Part shown: in pieces, positions 25,921 to 37,123 of the stretch
Layout of the letters: every line of letters starts with the position of its first letter
How positions within the stretch are numbered: position 1 is the first letter of the stretch
DNA from: Acidimicrobiia bacterium
GTDB lineage: Bacteria; Actinomycetota; Acidimicrobiia; Acidimicrobiales; Poriferisodalaceae
Direction: 5' to 3'
DNA length: 43,355 bases
Assembly (NCBI GenBank): GCA_022827265.1
Contig: JAJDTF010000104.1
Location: 1 to 43,355, forward strand
The notes under the pieces: model-generated
Told to the model about the DNA's origin: nothing
Database searches by the model: none
What the model saw: the letters and a program-made list of their open reading frames with translations, nothing else
Translations under genes and position numbers: made by a program

Positions 25921-25926
25921 TACCGT
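25921..25926 (+). promoter_or_regulatory. Probable -10 hexamer TACCGT with Shine-Dalgarno leader
   Basis: TACCGT lies 21 nt before ATG 25948. The implied short leader contains GGGAGG, 6 nt before the start, so this gene is not leaderless. Confidence 0.4.
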
Positions 25927-25947
25927 GCGCCTACCGGGAGGTACTGC

Positions 25948-26229
25948 ATGCCACTGCGGGACATAACCAAGGTAGGCGTGCAGAAGGCGATTGCGGAGTT
26001 TGACGAATTGGGTCGTGAGCGATTCCTTGAGCACAATGGCTTCGGCAAGGCTCACAGGTATTGGCTGATCCACGCTGGCAAGCGGTACGACGCCAAAGCG
26101 ATTGTCGGGGTTGCGCACAAGTACGACCTGCCGAGCGAGGGTCCGCTGAGGAGCCCAAGATTGAAGAGCGGTCAAGACACGGTCGTGCGTCGACTGCGAG
26201 AACTGGGGTACCTAGTCGAAGAGTTGTGA
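25948..26229 (+). CDS. Stand-alone ScoMcrA-type N-terminal head-domain protein
   Basis: A 93-residue protein consisting only of the domain found at the N-terminus of ScoMcrA-like modification-dependent endonucleases: ITKVGVQKAIAEFDELGRER, FLEHNGFGKAHRYWLIHAGK, RYDAKAIVGVAHKY, and VVRRLRELGYLVEEL. In ScoMcrA this head precedes sulfur-binding, SRA and HNH domains; none is present here and the frame ends at 26229. It sits directly upstream of a methyltransferase and a nuclease, the place a controller gene often occupies in type II systems. A regulatory or specificity role is inference. A Shine-Dalgarno GGGAGG lies 6 nt before ATG. Confidence 0.75.
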   Translation: MPLRDITKVGVQKAIAEFDELGRERFLEHNGFGKAHRYWLIHAGKRYDAKAIVGVAHKYDLPSEGPLRSPRLKSGQDTVVRRLRELGYLVEEL

Positions 26230-26246
26230 CACCTCATGCGTACGTT

Positions 26247-26267
26247 CGTGTCGGGATCGACGACACG
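26247..26267. promoter_or_regulatory. Perfect inverted repeat upstream of the methyltransferase
   Basis: CGTGTCG (26247-26253) and CGACACG (26261-26267) are separated by 7 nt. It lies between the head-domain gene and the methyltransferase promoter; candidate operator. Confidence 0.4.
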
Positions 26268-26314
26268 CGGGGTGAACATGGTGACCGGGAGCGCATTCGG
26301 AGCAATGACAGACA

Positions 26315-26330
26315 GGCAGGGTCACCTGCC
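26315..26330. promoter_or_regulatory. Palindrome at the methyltransferase -35 region
   Basis: GGCAGG-GTCA-CCTGCC ends 18 nt before the -10 hexamer at 26349, so it overlaps the -35 position. It is a candidate site for autoregulation of the modification gene. Confidence 0.45.
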
Positions 26331-26348
26331 GGGGATGGGAGTGTGGTC

Positions 26349-26354
26349 TACGGT
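26349..26354 (+). promoter_or_regulatory. -10 hexamer TACGGT
   Basis: TACGGT ends 7 nt before GTG 26362, giving the methyltransferase its own leaderless promoter inside the cassette. Confidence 0.5.
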
Positions 26355-26361
26355 CGGCAGC

Positions 26362-27678
26362 GTGGCTGCAGCACCTCGGCCCCCAACCAATGGGGCGATG
26401 AACTCCTTGCTCGAGTGTGATGCCCCTGCCCATGACTGGTACAGATTCGTGCTGTCATTTCCGCCTCACCTGGTGCGCGACTACGCGGGCCGGTTCGAGC
26501 TCGGAGAGGACGCTGTTGTGCTCGACCCCTTCTGTGGGACGGGCACCACCTTGGTGGAATCAAAGAAGCTGGGCATCGCGAGCGTCGGCGTCGAAGCGAT
26601 GCCGATGTCAAAGTTCGCCGCCAAAGTGAAGACCGATTGGTCGCCTGACCCTGACGCATTGGCGAGTCATGCGGACTTGGTTGCCGAGAAGGCTTCGGCA
26701 ACTTTGGCAGCGGATCAGCTGAGCGATGAGCTCGGCGCATCCACGGCTGAGGGCCGCCTTCGCTTGCGCGGTTTGGACGCTGACGCTGCCAAGCTGCTCA
26801 TCAAGCACTCCATCAGTCCGCTGCCGTTGCACAAGGCGCTCGTGCTGCGCGAGGCGCTACAGGGCGAATACGCAGCAGGCGTCTCGGAACACGAGAGACT
26901 CGCCTTCGCCCGAGTGCTCCCCACTGAGGTCGGCAACCTTCGATTCGGCCCCGAGGTGGGCGTCGGCACGGTACGCGACGATGCAGCGGTCGTGGCCCCA
27001 TGGTTGTGTCGGGTGCGGTCGATGGTCGAGGACCTGCGCGTGCTGAGGGAGCGGGACGGGATAGCTGCCAGTGTCGTTACCGGAGATGCGCGCGCTGTCG
27101 GTTCGTGTGTGCCAGCCGAGAGCGTGGACGCTGTCATCACCTCGCCCCCCTACCCCAATGAGAAGGACTACTCGCGAACTGTCCGTCTTGAGTCAGTGTT
27201 GTTGGGCTACCTCACCGACCGAGCAAGCTTGCGCAGCACCAAGCGCGAACTACTCCGTTCGAACACCCGTGGCGTCTACCGGGATGACGATGACTCTGCC
27301 TGGGTCGCCGACGACAAGCGGGTGCAGGAGCTCTCCGCCCAGATCGAGGAACGTCGCATCGCCCTCGGCAAGGATTCGGGCTTCGAGCGTATGTACCACC
27401 GCGTGACGAAGCTCTATTTCGGCGGCATGGCACGTCACCTGTCGTCGCTGCGAGACGTGTTGCGACCAGGTGCCCGGCTCGCGTACGTCGTCGGCGATCA
27501 GGCGTCGTATTTGCGAGTGATGATCCGCACCGGCCAGATTCTCGCCTCCATTGCCGAGCGGTGTGGTTACGAGGTAGAAGGCATCGATCTTTTCAGGACA
27601 CGACCGGCCACGGCAACGCGTGACCAGCTTCGCGAAGAGGTCCTGCTCCTGCGCTGGCCCGGCAACAAGGGCCCATGA
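26362..27678 (+). CDS. DNA methyltransferase (probable m4C, type II)
   Basis: A 438-residue SAM-dependent DNA methyltransferase. SAM-binding motif I is D55-PFCGTGTT; catalytic motif IV is T260-SPPY, a form typical of N4-cytosine enzymes. The order is motif I, about 200 residues probably holding the recognition region, then motif IV, followed by LRPGARLAYVVGD. This differs from the usual beta class, where IV precedes I. GTG 26362 is chosen for the -10 at 7 nt; ATG 26398 is also plausible and ATG 26236 less so. Its TGA overlaps the nuclease ATG as ATGA. Confidence 0.85.
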   Translation: MAAAPRPPTNGAMNSLLECDAPAHDWYRFVLSFPPHLVRDYAGRFELGEDAVVLDPFCGTGTTLVESKKLGIASVGVEAMPMSKFAAKVKTDWSPDPDALASHADLVAEKASATLAADQLSDELGASTAEGRLRLRGLDADAAKLLIKHSISPLPLHKALVLREALQGEYAAGVSEHERLAFARVLPTEVGNLRFGPEVGVGTVRDDAAVVAPWLCRVRSMVEDLRVLRERDGIAASVVTGDARAVGSCVPAESVDAVITSPPYPNEKDYSRTVRLESVLLGYLTDRASLRSTKRELLRSNTRGVYRDDDDSAWVADDKRVQELSAQIEERRIALGKDSGFERMYHRVTKLYFGGMARHLSSLRDVLRPGARLAYVVGDQASYLRVMIRTGQILASIAERCGYEVEGIDLFRTRPATATRDQLREEVLLLRWPGNKGP

Positions 27679-28529
27679 GGGAGGCAGTCTCGCCAGCGTC
27701 GTCGGGCACGCTGGCTCAACGGATCGTCGCCCGGATATTCGCCGAGAAGTTCCGACAGGGTCAGGCCGAGGTGCCGTTCACTCGCGACGAGATCATTGGG
27801 GCGGCTGAGGGCCTCGGCGAGGAGCGGCCCAAGAACGTCGGCGACATCGTCTACTCGCTCAGGTACCGCACACCGTTGCCTGAATCGATTCGGGAAGCCG
27901 CCCCGCCGGGACTGGAATGGGCGATATTTCCGGGCGGCAATGCCGTGTACGTGCTTCGTTTGGTGCCGCTGAACATGATCGAGCCTCGGCAGGGCTTGTC
28001 CATTGTCAAGATTCTGGACGCCACGCCGGGCGTGATCGCCAAGTACACGATGTCGGACGAACAGGCGCTGTTGGCTCGCGTCCGCTACAACCGCCTGCTC
28101 GACGTGTTCACCGGTTTGACCTGCTATTCGCTCCAGAGCCACCTACGCACGACGATCAACATCGACGACGTCATCTCGGGGAACGAGAGCAGCTCTCAGG
28201 TCGAGACGGACGAGTTCTATATCGGCCTCGATACCCACGGAGCGCACTACGTCCTGCCGGTGCAGGCCAAGGGCGGATCCGATGTGTTGAGCGTTATCCA
28301 GATCTGGCAGGACTTCCGAGTGGCGGAGCAGAAGTTCCCGGAACTCCGGCCGCGGCCGGTCGCTGCCCAATTCATGGAGGCGGGCGACATTGCACTCTTC
28401 GAGTTCGCTGAGCGCGACGGAGAGATCACCATCGCACGCGAACGCCACTACCGGCTCGTCGATGCGGATCAGCTTTCGCCGGAGGACCTGCATTCGTATC
28501 GGGCGGCATCCGAGCTAGACACGCACTGA
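27675..28529 (+). CDS. Putative restriction endonuclease of the cassette
   Basis: A 284-residue protein with a PD-(D/E)XK-like site: E177/D179 in SQVETDEFYIGLD and Q197-A-K199 in YVLPVQAKGGSD. A (Q/E)xK tripod following such an acidic strand is common in type II nucleases. The N-terminus (GTLAQRIVARIFAEKF) is helical and may bind DNA. It overlaps the methyltransferase stop by 4 nt, so modification is translated first. Target sequence is unknown. The pairing, not the sequence alone, makes restriction likely. Confidence 0.72.
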   Translation: MREAVSPASSGTLAQRIVARIFAEKFRQGQAEVPFTRDEIIGAAEGLGEERPKNVGDIVYSLRYRTPLPESIREAAPPGLEWAIFPGGNAVYVLRLVPLNMIEPRQGLSIVKILDATPGVIAKYTMSDEQALLARVRYNRLLDVFTGLTCYSLQSHLRTTINIDDVISGNESSSQVETDEFYIGLDTHGAHYVLPVQAKGGSDVLSVIQIWQDFRVAEQKFPELRPRPVAAQFMEAGDIALFEFAERDGEITIARERHYRLVDADQLSPEDLHSYRAASELDTH

Positions 28530-28550
28530 GCTGGCACGGGGGACCTGATC

Positions 28551-28566
28551 GCGACGCTGCGGTCGC
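28551..28566. terminator. Possible hairpin between convergent genes
   Basis: GCGAC and GTCGC arms with a 6-nt loop lie in the 42-bp gap between the nuclease gene and icd. The stem is short and there is no T-run. Confidence 0.3.
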
Positions 28567-28571
28567 GTAAG

Positions 28572-30857
<2,286 letters not shown>

Positions 30858-30866
30858 AGCGATTGG

Positions 30867-30872
30867 ACGCTA
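30867..30872 (-). promoter_or_regulatory. -10 hexamer TAGCGT
   Basis: TAGCGT ends 9 nt before ATG 30857 of icd. Confidence 0.45.
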
Positions 30873-30960
30873 CCGTCCGCCGGTGGCACGCCGCCTGACG
30901 AGCTCCGAGACGCAGCAGCCGGCGGGCTGGGAGGCCTGAGTCCGGGTCCGCGAGGACGGC

Positions 30961-32538
30961 TCAGCCGGCCGCGTGCGCAGCTGCGGAGCTGCCCGCGAGG
31001 CGGCCGAAGACGGCGCCCGCTGACAGGCCCGAGCCGCCGGGATAGTTGCCGTAGAACAGGCCGCCCACCAGCTCACCCGCGGCATACAGGCCGCTGATCG
31101 GCCGCAAGTCGGTGTCGATCACACAGCCGGTCTCGTCGATGCGCATGCCCCCGAACGTGAAGGTCAGGCCGCAGGTCACGCGGAACGCCGAGAAAGGCGG
31201 CGTCTCGATCGGCACGGCCCAGTTCGTCTTGTCGGGGCTGAGGCCGCTGGTGCGGCGGCCGTCGAGCACGTTGGGGTCGAACGCGACGCTGCGGTCGACC
31301 GCTGCGTTGAATTCGCCGATCGTCGCCAGCGCCCCCTCGGTGTGCACGTCCTCCATGCGGACGCAGAGTTCCTCGATGCTGCCGGCGGTCACCTTGGTGA
31401 CCTGGCGGATGCGGTACTCGTCGCGCAGCAGGTGCTCGGTGCTGGCGTCGAAGACCTGCCAGGCCGAATGCCCCGGCTGGGCCAGGATCTCGCGTCCATA
31501 GCGGGCGTAGGTGTAGTTGCGGAAATCGGCGCCTTCGTCCACAAAGCGCTTGCCGTGCTGGTTGAGCACGATCGCGAACGGGTAGCTGTGCTTCTGGAAG
31601 CCGTCGCCGACGGCGAGGTCGCCGAACTCCGGGGCGTTGTAGTCCCACGCCACGGCGTGGGCGCCGCTCCAGTTGCCGTACGGCATGGCACCGATGTCGA
31701 GCGCCATGGCGATGCCGTCGCCGGTGTTGAAGCGGGTGCCGCGCACCTTGGCCAGGTCCCATCCGGGACCCAGGTAGCGCGTGCGCCATTCGGCGTTGGC
31801 CTGGAACCCGCCCGCTGCCAGCACGACCGCACTGCTCTCAACCTCGACTGTCCGGTCCGGCTGTCCCGAGCTGTCGGCGTCCGCGGCAGTCGCTGCGTCA
31901 GGTCCATCGGTGCTGCGCAGCCGGACCCGCACGCCTCGAACTGCGCCGGAATGGTCCGTGATGAGCGACTGCGCGGTCGCCTCGTGCCACAGGTCGATCT
32001 GATTGCGGTCGAGCGCCGCCCGCAGCGACTCCACGAGTCCCTCGCCGCCGCCTACCGATTCCACCGTGAGGCCGCCCCAGAACCTGAATCGCCCGTCCAC
32101 CTTGAATGCCTGGCGTCCCCAGATCGGCGCGAACCGCACGCCGTGGCTCGCCATCCACAGCAGCGTGTCCTTGCTGCGGGTGACGAGTGTGTCGGCCAGT
32201 TCGGGATCGCACCGGTAGTCGGTGATGCGACCCAGATCAGCGTAGAACTGCTCTTCGGTGTAGGTGCCGAAGTCGGTCATCTCAACTTCGGCGTCGGTGA
32301 GGTCGGGCATCAGCGCCCGCAGGTCGTCGACGCCGTCGTAGGCGAAGCGGATCGCGCCGGCAGTGAATCGGCTGTTGCCGCCGGCCTCGGCCTCGGGCGC
32401 CCGTTCCAGCACCAGTACCCGGGCACCGCCCTCGTGCGCCGCGAGCGCTGCGCACATCGCAGCATTGCCCGCGCCCACCACCACCACGTCGTAGCGCTCG
32501 GTCAGGTCGGCGGCCGCCGATTGGCCGGGCGCAGTCAC
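30961..32538 (-). CDS. FAD-dependent TcuA-like (tricarballylate dehydrogenase type) flavoprotein
   Basis: A 525-residue FAD_binding_2 flavoprotein of the fumarate reductase superfamily. The dinucleotide fold is YDVVVVGAGNAAMCAALAA, the FAD region is GGNSRFTAGAIRF, and the C-terminal FAD motif is ISGLYAAGELVGGLFYGNYPG followed by GSGLSAGAVFGRLAG. The GNAAMCAALAA and GNSRFTAGA forms resemble TcuA, which oxidises tricarballylate to aconitate; other 2-enoate or ketosteroid-type substrates are possible. No TcuB/TcuC is adjacent. GTG 32538 lies 8 nt after TAGGCT, removing a 26-residue upstream extension. Confidence 0.8.
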   Translation of the reverse strand: MTAPGQSAAADLTERYDVVVVGAGNAAMCAALAAHEGGARVLVLERAPEAEAGGNSRFTAGAIRFAYDGVDDLRALMPDLTDAEVEMTDFGTYTEEQFYADLGRITDYRCDPELADTLVTRSKDTLLWMASHGVRFAPIWGRQAFKVDGRFRFWGGLTVESVGGGEGLVESLRAALDRNQIDLWHEATAQSLITDHSGAVRGVRVRLRSTDGPDAATAADADSSGQPDRTVEVESSAVVLAAGGFQANAEWRTRYLGPGWDLAKVRGTRFNTGDGIAMALDIGAMPYGNWSGAHAVAWDYNAPEFGDLAVGDGFQKHSYPFAIVLNQHGKRFVDEGADFRNYTYARYGREILAQPGHSAWQVFDASTEHLLRDEYRIRQVTKVTAGSIEELCVRMEDVHTEGALATIGEFNAAVDRSVAFDPNVLDGRRTSGLSPDKTNWAVPIETPPFSAFRVTCGLTFTFGGMRIDETGCVIDTDLRPISGLYAAGELVGGLFYGNYPGGSGLSAGAVFGRLAGSSAAAHAAG

Positions 32539-32546
32539 GCCGAGCG

Positions 32547-32552
32547 AGCCTA
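32547..32552 (-). promoter_or_regulatory. -10 hexamer TAGGCT
   Basis: TAGGCT ends 8 nt before GTG 32538 of the TcuA-like gene. Confidence 0.5.
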
Positions 32553-32622
32553 TGTGGAGAGCTCGGCCAGCGCCTGCGTGGCGCACGGGCCCGAATCGAA
32601 TGTTGACCGGGAACAAGCCCTG

Positions 32623-32666
32623 GAGATGCGAGGCGAATCAGTGGCCTGAGCGGCCCACAGCATCTC
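32623..32666. repeat. Dispersed intergenic repeat, variant copy E
   Basis: The core GGCCTGAGCGGCC lies inside 7-bp arms GAGATGC (32623-32629) and GCATCTC (32660-32666). The AAGAGCGGG box is absent. It sits between two divergent promoters. Confidence 0.55.
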
Positions 32667-32678
32667 GGGCTGGCGGCG

Positions 32679-32684
32679 TACGCT
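32679..32684 (+). promoter_or_regulatory. -10 hexamer TACGCT
   Basis: TACGCT ends 6 nt before ATG 32691 of the Ldh-type dehydrogenase. Confidence 0.5.
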
Positions 32685-32690
32685 GCGGCG

Positions 32691-33833
32691 ATGAGCGAAT
32701 CCAGCACAACCGACGACGCTGCGAATAGCGACGTGGTGATCGATCACGAGCGCCTTGCCGGCTTCATCGCTGAGATCTTCCGGCATACGGCGTGCTCGGA
32801 TGCCGAAGCGGCGCGTATCGGCCGCAGCCTCGTGGGGGCCAACTTGGCGGGCCATGACAGCCACGGCGTGATCCGCTCGGCGCTGTATGTGGATCTGCTG
32901 GCGAATGGCATTCAGCTCGCCGACCAGGAGCTCAAGGTGCTGATCGACTCTGGCGCGCTGTTGCTGGTGGACGGCCAGTACGGCATGGGACAGACGGTCG
33001 GGCCTGCTGCGGTCGAGCTGGGCATCGAGCGATGCAAGGAACTTGGCGTTGCGGTGGCGGGGCTGCGCAACGCGGGCCACCTCGGCCGCATCGGCGAGTA
33101 CGCCGAGATGGCCGCAGCCGAAGGCCTGGTCTCGGTGCACTTCGTCAACGTCGCCAACAGCCGGCTCGTGGCTCCGTTCGGCGCCAAGGCCCGCCGGATG
33201 GGCACCAACCCCTGCGCCTACGGAGCGCCGGTGGCCGGACGGCGTCCCGTCATCCACGACTTCGCCACTTCGGTGGTGGCCGAGGGCAAGGCCATGGTGG
33301 CGCTGCATGGCGGCCCGGCCGTCCCCAGCAACGCCCTCGTATCCGGCGACGGCGAGATCACCGGCGACCCGCGGGTGCTCTACACGTTCAAGGAAGGCGA
33401 GCGCCCCAACTCGATGGACGGCCCCGGCGCACTGCGGGCGATGGGCGAGCACAAGGGCTCGGGCATCTCGGTGATGTGCGAGCTGCTGGCCGGTGCGCTC
33501 ACCGGCACGGGCACTGCCGGGCCCCGACGCGTTCGCTTCGCCAACGGAATGCTGTCGGTCTACGTCGACCCGGCCCAGATCGATGCTGCAGTCGGCGAGA
33601 CCGACGACGGCTACAACGGCATCGCGGCCGACTATCTCGACTGGTTCTACGAGGCGGCGGCGATCGATCCCGACCGAGGGGTGAAGCTGCCCGGCGATGT
33701 CGAGCACGAGCGCCGCCAGCACCGTATGGCCAACGGCATCACGCTGCCCGCCGAGACGTGGGAGAGCATCTGCGGCGGCGCCCGAGCCGCCGGCGTACCC
33801 GAAGCAACCATCGCCGCCGCAGCCGGCGGCTGA
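32691..33833 (+). CDS. Ldh family (type 2 malate/L-lactate/hydroxyacid) dehydrogenase
   Basis: A 380-residue NAD(P)-dependent oxidoreductase of the Ldh_2 family, unrelated to the Rossmann lactate dehydrogenases. GANLAGHDSHGVIRSALYVDLL carries the catalytic HDSHG motif. The cofactor region includes VAGLRNAGHLGRIGEYAEMAA and MGTNPCAYGAP, and GEHKGSGISVMCELLAGALTG is conserved. Substrates in this family include malate, sulfolactate, ureidoglycolate and 2-oxo-imino acids; none can be chosen. It is divergent from the TcuA-like gene across a 152-bp region. Confidence 0.85.
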   Translation: MSESSTTDDAANSDVVIDHERLAGFIAEIFRHTACSDAEAARIGRSLVGANLAGHDSHGVIRSALYVDLLANGIQLADQELKVLIDSGALLLVDGQYGMGQTVGPAAVELGIERCKELGVAVAGLRNAGHLGRIGEYAEMAAAEGLVSVHFVNVANSRLVAPFGAKARRMGTNPCAYGAPVAGRRPVIHDFATSVVAEGKAMVALHGGPAVPSNALVSGDGEITGDPRVLYTFKEGERPNSMDGPGALRAMGEHKGSGISVMCELLAGALTGTGTAGPRRVRFANGMLSVYVDPAQIDAAVGETDDGYNGIAADYLDWFYEAAAIDPDRGVKLPGDVEHERRQHRMANGITLPAETWESICGGARAAGVPEATIAAAAGG

Positions 33834-33859
33834 GCCCGCTGGACTCTGGGGACCCGGCG

Positions 33860-34717
33860 CTACTCGTCGAGGGTGGGGCCGGCGCCTTGCACGCGGGTCT
33901 GGCGCATGTAGCGGCGCCAGCGGTCGGCGTCGTAGCCGGCGCCGCGGTGCAGCAGGCAGCGATTGTCGTAGATGACCGTGTCGCCGGGGCTCCAGCGATG
34001 CGCGTACTCGTCTTCGGGACGGGTGGCGGCCTCGTTCAGGTCGTCGATGAGCCGGCGGCTGTCGATGCCGTGCCAGCCGACGATCGACCGGGCGTGCGAC
34101 CCGGCGTAGTAGTTCTTCAGGCCGTTGCCGGGGTTGGTGCGCACGAGCCGCTGGGGGATCGGCGGCAGTGATGCGGCATGGTTCGGATCGACCGGTGCGA
34201 CCTTGGTCCGGCTGAACACGTAGTCGTGCAGCACCACGAGGTCGTCGATCTCGGACTGGCGCTCGGGGCTGAGCCGGTCGTATGCGGCGCGCTGGCTGGC
34301 GTACAGCGTCTCGCCGCCCTCGCCGGGCACTTCGTATGCACACAGGATCGACACGTACGACGGCACCAGCCGGAATGACGAGTCCGAGTGCCAGAGGTTG
34401 TTGCCCTTCTGGTTGTGGGTCAGCGGATGTGATTCGTCCCGCTTGGTGTCGGCGTCGATGACGTTGCCGATCGTGCCGAAGAACTCAACCCGACCGGTCT
34501 TGCCGAAGACAACGTGATTGGGTTCCGGCTCGCCGAGGCTGCGGGTGAGCGCCAGCTGCGCTTCGTCAGACATCTGCTGGTCTGCGAAGTGGAGCAGCGA
34601 GTAGGTGTCGATGGCCTCATGCAGCTCGGCGACCGCCTCGTTGTCGAGCGATACGGCAAGGTCCATGCCCGTCACTCGCGCACCGAAATCAGGATGGATC
34701 GGCTCAAAGGTCAGCAT
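33860..34717 (-). CDS. TauD/TfdA-family Fe(II)/2-oxoglutarate dioxygenase
   Basis: A 285-residue dioxygenase. Iron ligands are H110 and D112 in LWHSDSSF and H257 in [10 protein letters not shown]; Arg residues in [10 protein letters not shown] bind 2-oxoglutarate. WHSDSSF and [19 protein letters not shown] are close to TfdA-like enzymes (ether cleavage of phenoxy acids or related compounds). The true substrate is unknown and no transporter or sulfonate gene is adjacent. ATG 34717 gives the family N-terminus; no clear promoter hexamer is seen. Confidence 0.85.
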   Translation of the reverse strand: MLTFEPIHPDFGARVTGMDLAVSLDNEAVAELHEAIDTYSLLHFADQQMSDEAQLALTRSLGEPEPNHVVFGKTGRVEFFGTIGNVIDADTKRDESHPLTHNQKGNNLWHSDSSFRLVPSYVSILCAYEVPGEGGETLYASQRAAYDRLSPERQSEIDDLVVLHDYVFSRTKVAPVDPNHAASLPPIPQRLVRTNPGNGLKNYYAGSHARSIVGWHGIDSRRLIDDLNEAATRPEDEYAHRWSPGDTVIYDNRCLLHRGAGYDADRWRRYMRQTRVQGAGPTLDE

Positions 34718-34861
34718 GGGATCATCTTGGCACTGCTGCGATAGGCATCGCCCAACACAGCAAGCGCCGGACGCCTCGGCTGGCCAAGCCGTTCGCCCGA
34801 CATGCAGACAAGCCAGGCAGCCTCGCTGACACGCCGCCAGCCGCGTTCGTCAGCGCTGCCG

Positions 34862-36976
34862 TCAGCTCTCGTGGCGGGCCAGCGAGCCGCCCTCGGCTGC
34901 CAGCCGCTCCAGCAGCGGGCTCGGCGTCCAGTGGTCGCCGCCCAGCGTCTCGTCGTAGTGCCGGATGCGGCCCAGCACCTCGCCGAGCCCGATCTCGTCG
35001 GCCCAGTACATCGGCCCGCCCGTGTACATCGGCCAGCCGTAGCCGTTGATCCAGGTGACATCGACGTCGCTGCCCCGCAGCGCGATGCCCTCGTCGAGGA
35101 TCTTGGCACCTTCGTTGACCATCGGGTACAGGCAGCGTTCGAGGATCTCCTGGTCGGTCACGTCGCGCAGCGTCGCGCCACGTGCCGAGGCGAAGTCGCG
35201 GATCATCTGCTCCACCTCGGGGTCGGGCGTGGACGCCCGGGTGTCGGGGTCGTAGATGTAGTAGCCGCGGCCGTTCTTCTGGCCCCGGCGGCCCGACTCG
35301 CACAGCACCTCGCGCACCGTCGAGCTCGACGACGTGTCCTCGTTCCAGCCCACGTCGAGCCCGGCGAGATCGCTCATGGCGAACGGCCCCATGGGGAAGC
35401 CGAAGTCGAACACGACCTTGTCGATCTGGGCCGGGGTGGCGCCTTCCAGCAGCATCTTCTCGGCCTCGATGCCGCGCATGAACAGCATCCGGTTGCCGAT
35501 GAAGCCGTAGCAGACGCCGCACAGCACCGGTGTCTTGCCGATGCGCTTGCCGATCGACATGGCTGTGGCAATCGCCGTGTGCGAGGTGGCATCGCCGCGC
35601 ACCACTTCGAGCATCCGCATGACGTTGGCGGGGGAGAAGAAGTGCATGCCGATGACGGCTTCGGGCCGTGATGTGGCCGAGGCGATCTCGTTCACATCCA
35701 ATGCGGAGGTGTTGGTGGCGAGCACCGCACCCGGCTTGCAGATGGCGTCGAGCTGGGAGAACACGTCCTTCTTGAGCGCCATGTTCTCGAACACGGCCTC
35801 GATCATCAGGTCGCAGTCGGCGAAGTCGCCCATGTCGGTGGAGCCCTGGAGCAGGTCCATGCGGGTCTGCACGTCATCGGAGGAGATGCCGCCCCGCGCG
35901 GCGGTGCGCTCGTAGTTGCGCCGCACCACGCCGAGACCCCGCTCGAGGCTCGCCTCGTCACGCTCCACGAGGGTGACCGGAATGCCGATGTTGGCGAAGT
36001 TCATCGCGATGCCGCCGCCCATCGTGCCCGCGCCCAGGATGCCGACCCGCGCGATGTCCACGGGCGGCGTGTCGCGGGGAACATCGGGCACCTTCTGGGC
36101 CGCTCGCTCGGCGAAGAAGTAGTACTGCTGCGCGTTGGCCTGCGAGCCGCCCATCAGCTCGCCGATCTGACGCTGCTCGAAGGCCATGCCCTCGTCGAAG
36201 TCGCCGCTGGCGCCTGAGGCAACAGCGGCCTCGATGCACTGCACGTTGCGCTCGGGTGCGTCGAACCCGCGGGTGCGTCGGGCGATGGAGGCCCGGAATG
36301 CGGCGAATTGGTCAGGGCCGAAACCCTCGAGCCGTTCGTTGCGGTCGCGGACCTTGGCCAGCGGCAGCCCTTCGGCCACTGCCCGGCGGGCGAATGCCAG
36401 TGCGCCGGCTTCGAGGTCAGCCAAGGTGTCACCCACGATCTCGTCGATGAGCCCGCATTCGAGCGCTTCGGCCGAGCCGATGGGGTCGCCGCTCGTCACC
36501 ATCTCCAGCGCCCGTTGCGGCCCGGTGATGCGCGGCAGTCGTTGTGTGCCGCCGGCGCCCGGCACCAGTCCCAGCTTCACTTCGGGCAGGCCGAACTGGG
36601 CCGTGCTGACAGCCACCCGGTAGTGGGCGCACAGCGCTACTTCGAGACCGCCGCCCAGTGCCGTGCCGTGAATGGCTGCAATCACGGGCTTTGTGCTGTT
36701 CTCCATGGCGGCCTGCGGCGGGCCGATGCCGGGCTTGCGCGGTGCCTGGGAGAACTCGGTGATGTCCGCGCCGGCAATGAACGTGCGCCCGTCGCAGATC
36801 AGCACAATGGCGGCGGCGTCGCTGTCCTCAGCGGCTGCCATGCCGTCGAGCAGCCCGAGCCGCACATGGTGGCTGAGAGCATTCACGGGCGGGTTGTTCA
36901 CGATGAGCAGCGCCACGTCGTCGCGGCGCTCGAGTCGGACCGACTCGGTGATCTGGATCGGTTCCTGGGTTGTCAT
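34862..36976 (-). CDS. Bifunctional enoyl-CoA hydratase / 3-hydroxyacyl-CoA dehydrogenase
   Basis: A 704-residue beta-oxidation enzyme of the FadB/FadJ/MFP type. The N-terminal hydratase domain has the oxyanion motif [23 protein letters not shown] and [20 protein letters not shown] with both catalytic Glu positions. The dehydrogenase has the NAD fold [20 protein letters not shown], the catalytic region [11 protein letters not shown], and a C-terminal 3HCDH domain ([19 protein letters not shown]). It hydrates enoyl-CoA and oxidises the 3-hydroxyacyl-CoA. ATG 36976 lies 7 nt after TACGCT; a longer open frame upstream overlaps ilvE and is rejected. Confidence 0.92.
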   Translation of the reverse strand: MTTQEPIQITESVRLERRDDVALLIVNNPPVNALSHHVRLGLLDGMAAAEDSDAAAIVLICDGRTFIAGADITEFSQAPRKPGIGPPQAAMENSTKPVIAAIHGTALGGGLEVALCAHYRVAVSTAQFGLPEVKLGLVPGAGGTQRLPRITGPQRALEMVTSGDPIGSAEALECGLIDEIVGDTLADLEAGALAFARRAVAEGLPLAKVRDRNERLEGFGPDQFAAFRASIARRTRGFDAPERNVQCIEAAVASGASGDFDEGMAFEQRQIGELMGGSQANAQQYYFFAERAAQKVPDVPRDTPPVDIARVGILGAGTMGGGIAMNFANIGIPVTLVERDEASLERGLGVVRRNYERTAARGGISSDDVQTRMDLLQGSTDMGDFADCDLMIEAVFENMALKKDVFSQLDAICKPGAVLATNTSALDVNEIASATSRPEAVIGMHFFSPANVMRMLEVVRGDATSHTAIATAMSIGKRIGKTPVLCGVCYGFIGNRMLFMRGIEAEKMLLEGATPAQIDKVVFDFGFPMGPFAMSDLAGLDVGWNEDTSSSSTVREVLCESGRRGQKNGRGYYIYDPDTRASTPDPEVEQMIRDFASARGATLRDVTDQEILERCLYPMVNEGAKILDEGIALRGSDVDVTWINGYGWPMYTGGPMYWADEIGLGEVLGRIRHYDETLGGDHWTPSPLLERLAAEGGSLARHES

Positions 36977-36983
36977 GGGCCGC

Positions 36984-36989
36984 AGCGTA
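36984..36989 (-). promoter_or_regulatory. -10 hexamer TACGCT
   Basis: TACGCT ends 7 nt before ATG 36976 of the beta-oxidation enzyme. Confidence 0.55.
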
Positions 36990-37067
36990 CGCAACGACGG
37001 CGCGGGATGATCGAGTGACGCGAGCCGATCCCGCCAAATTCTCCCCGATGCGGACAAGGCCCGGCGA

Positions 37068-37073
37068 TACGCT
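37068..37073 (+). promoter_or_regulatory. Probable ilvE -10 hexamer TACGCT
   Basis: TACGCT lies 50 nt before GTG 37124. The implied leader of about 44 nt contains a 14-codon frame (37087-37131) whose stop overlaps the ilvE start, and GGAG 5 nt before GTG. Confidence 0.4.
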
Positions 37074-37123
37074 GCGAACGTCTTGGATGACTGCAACGTC
37101 CGAGCCATCCCCATGGAGCGCCG

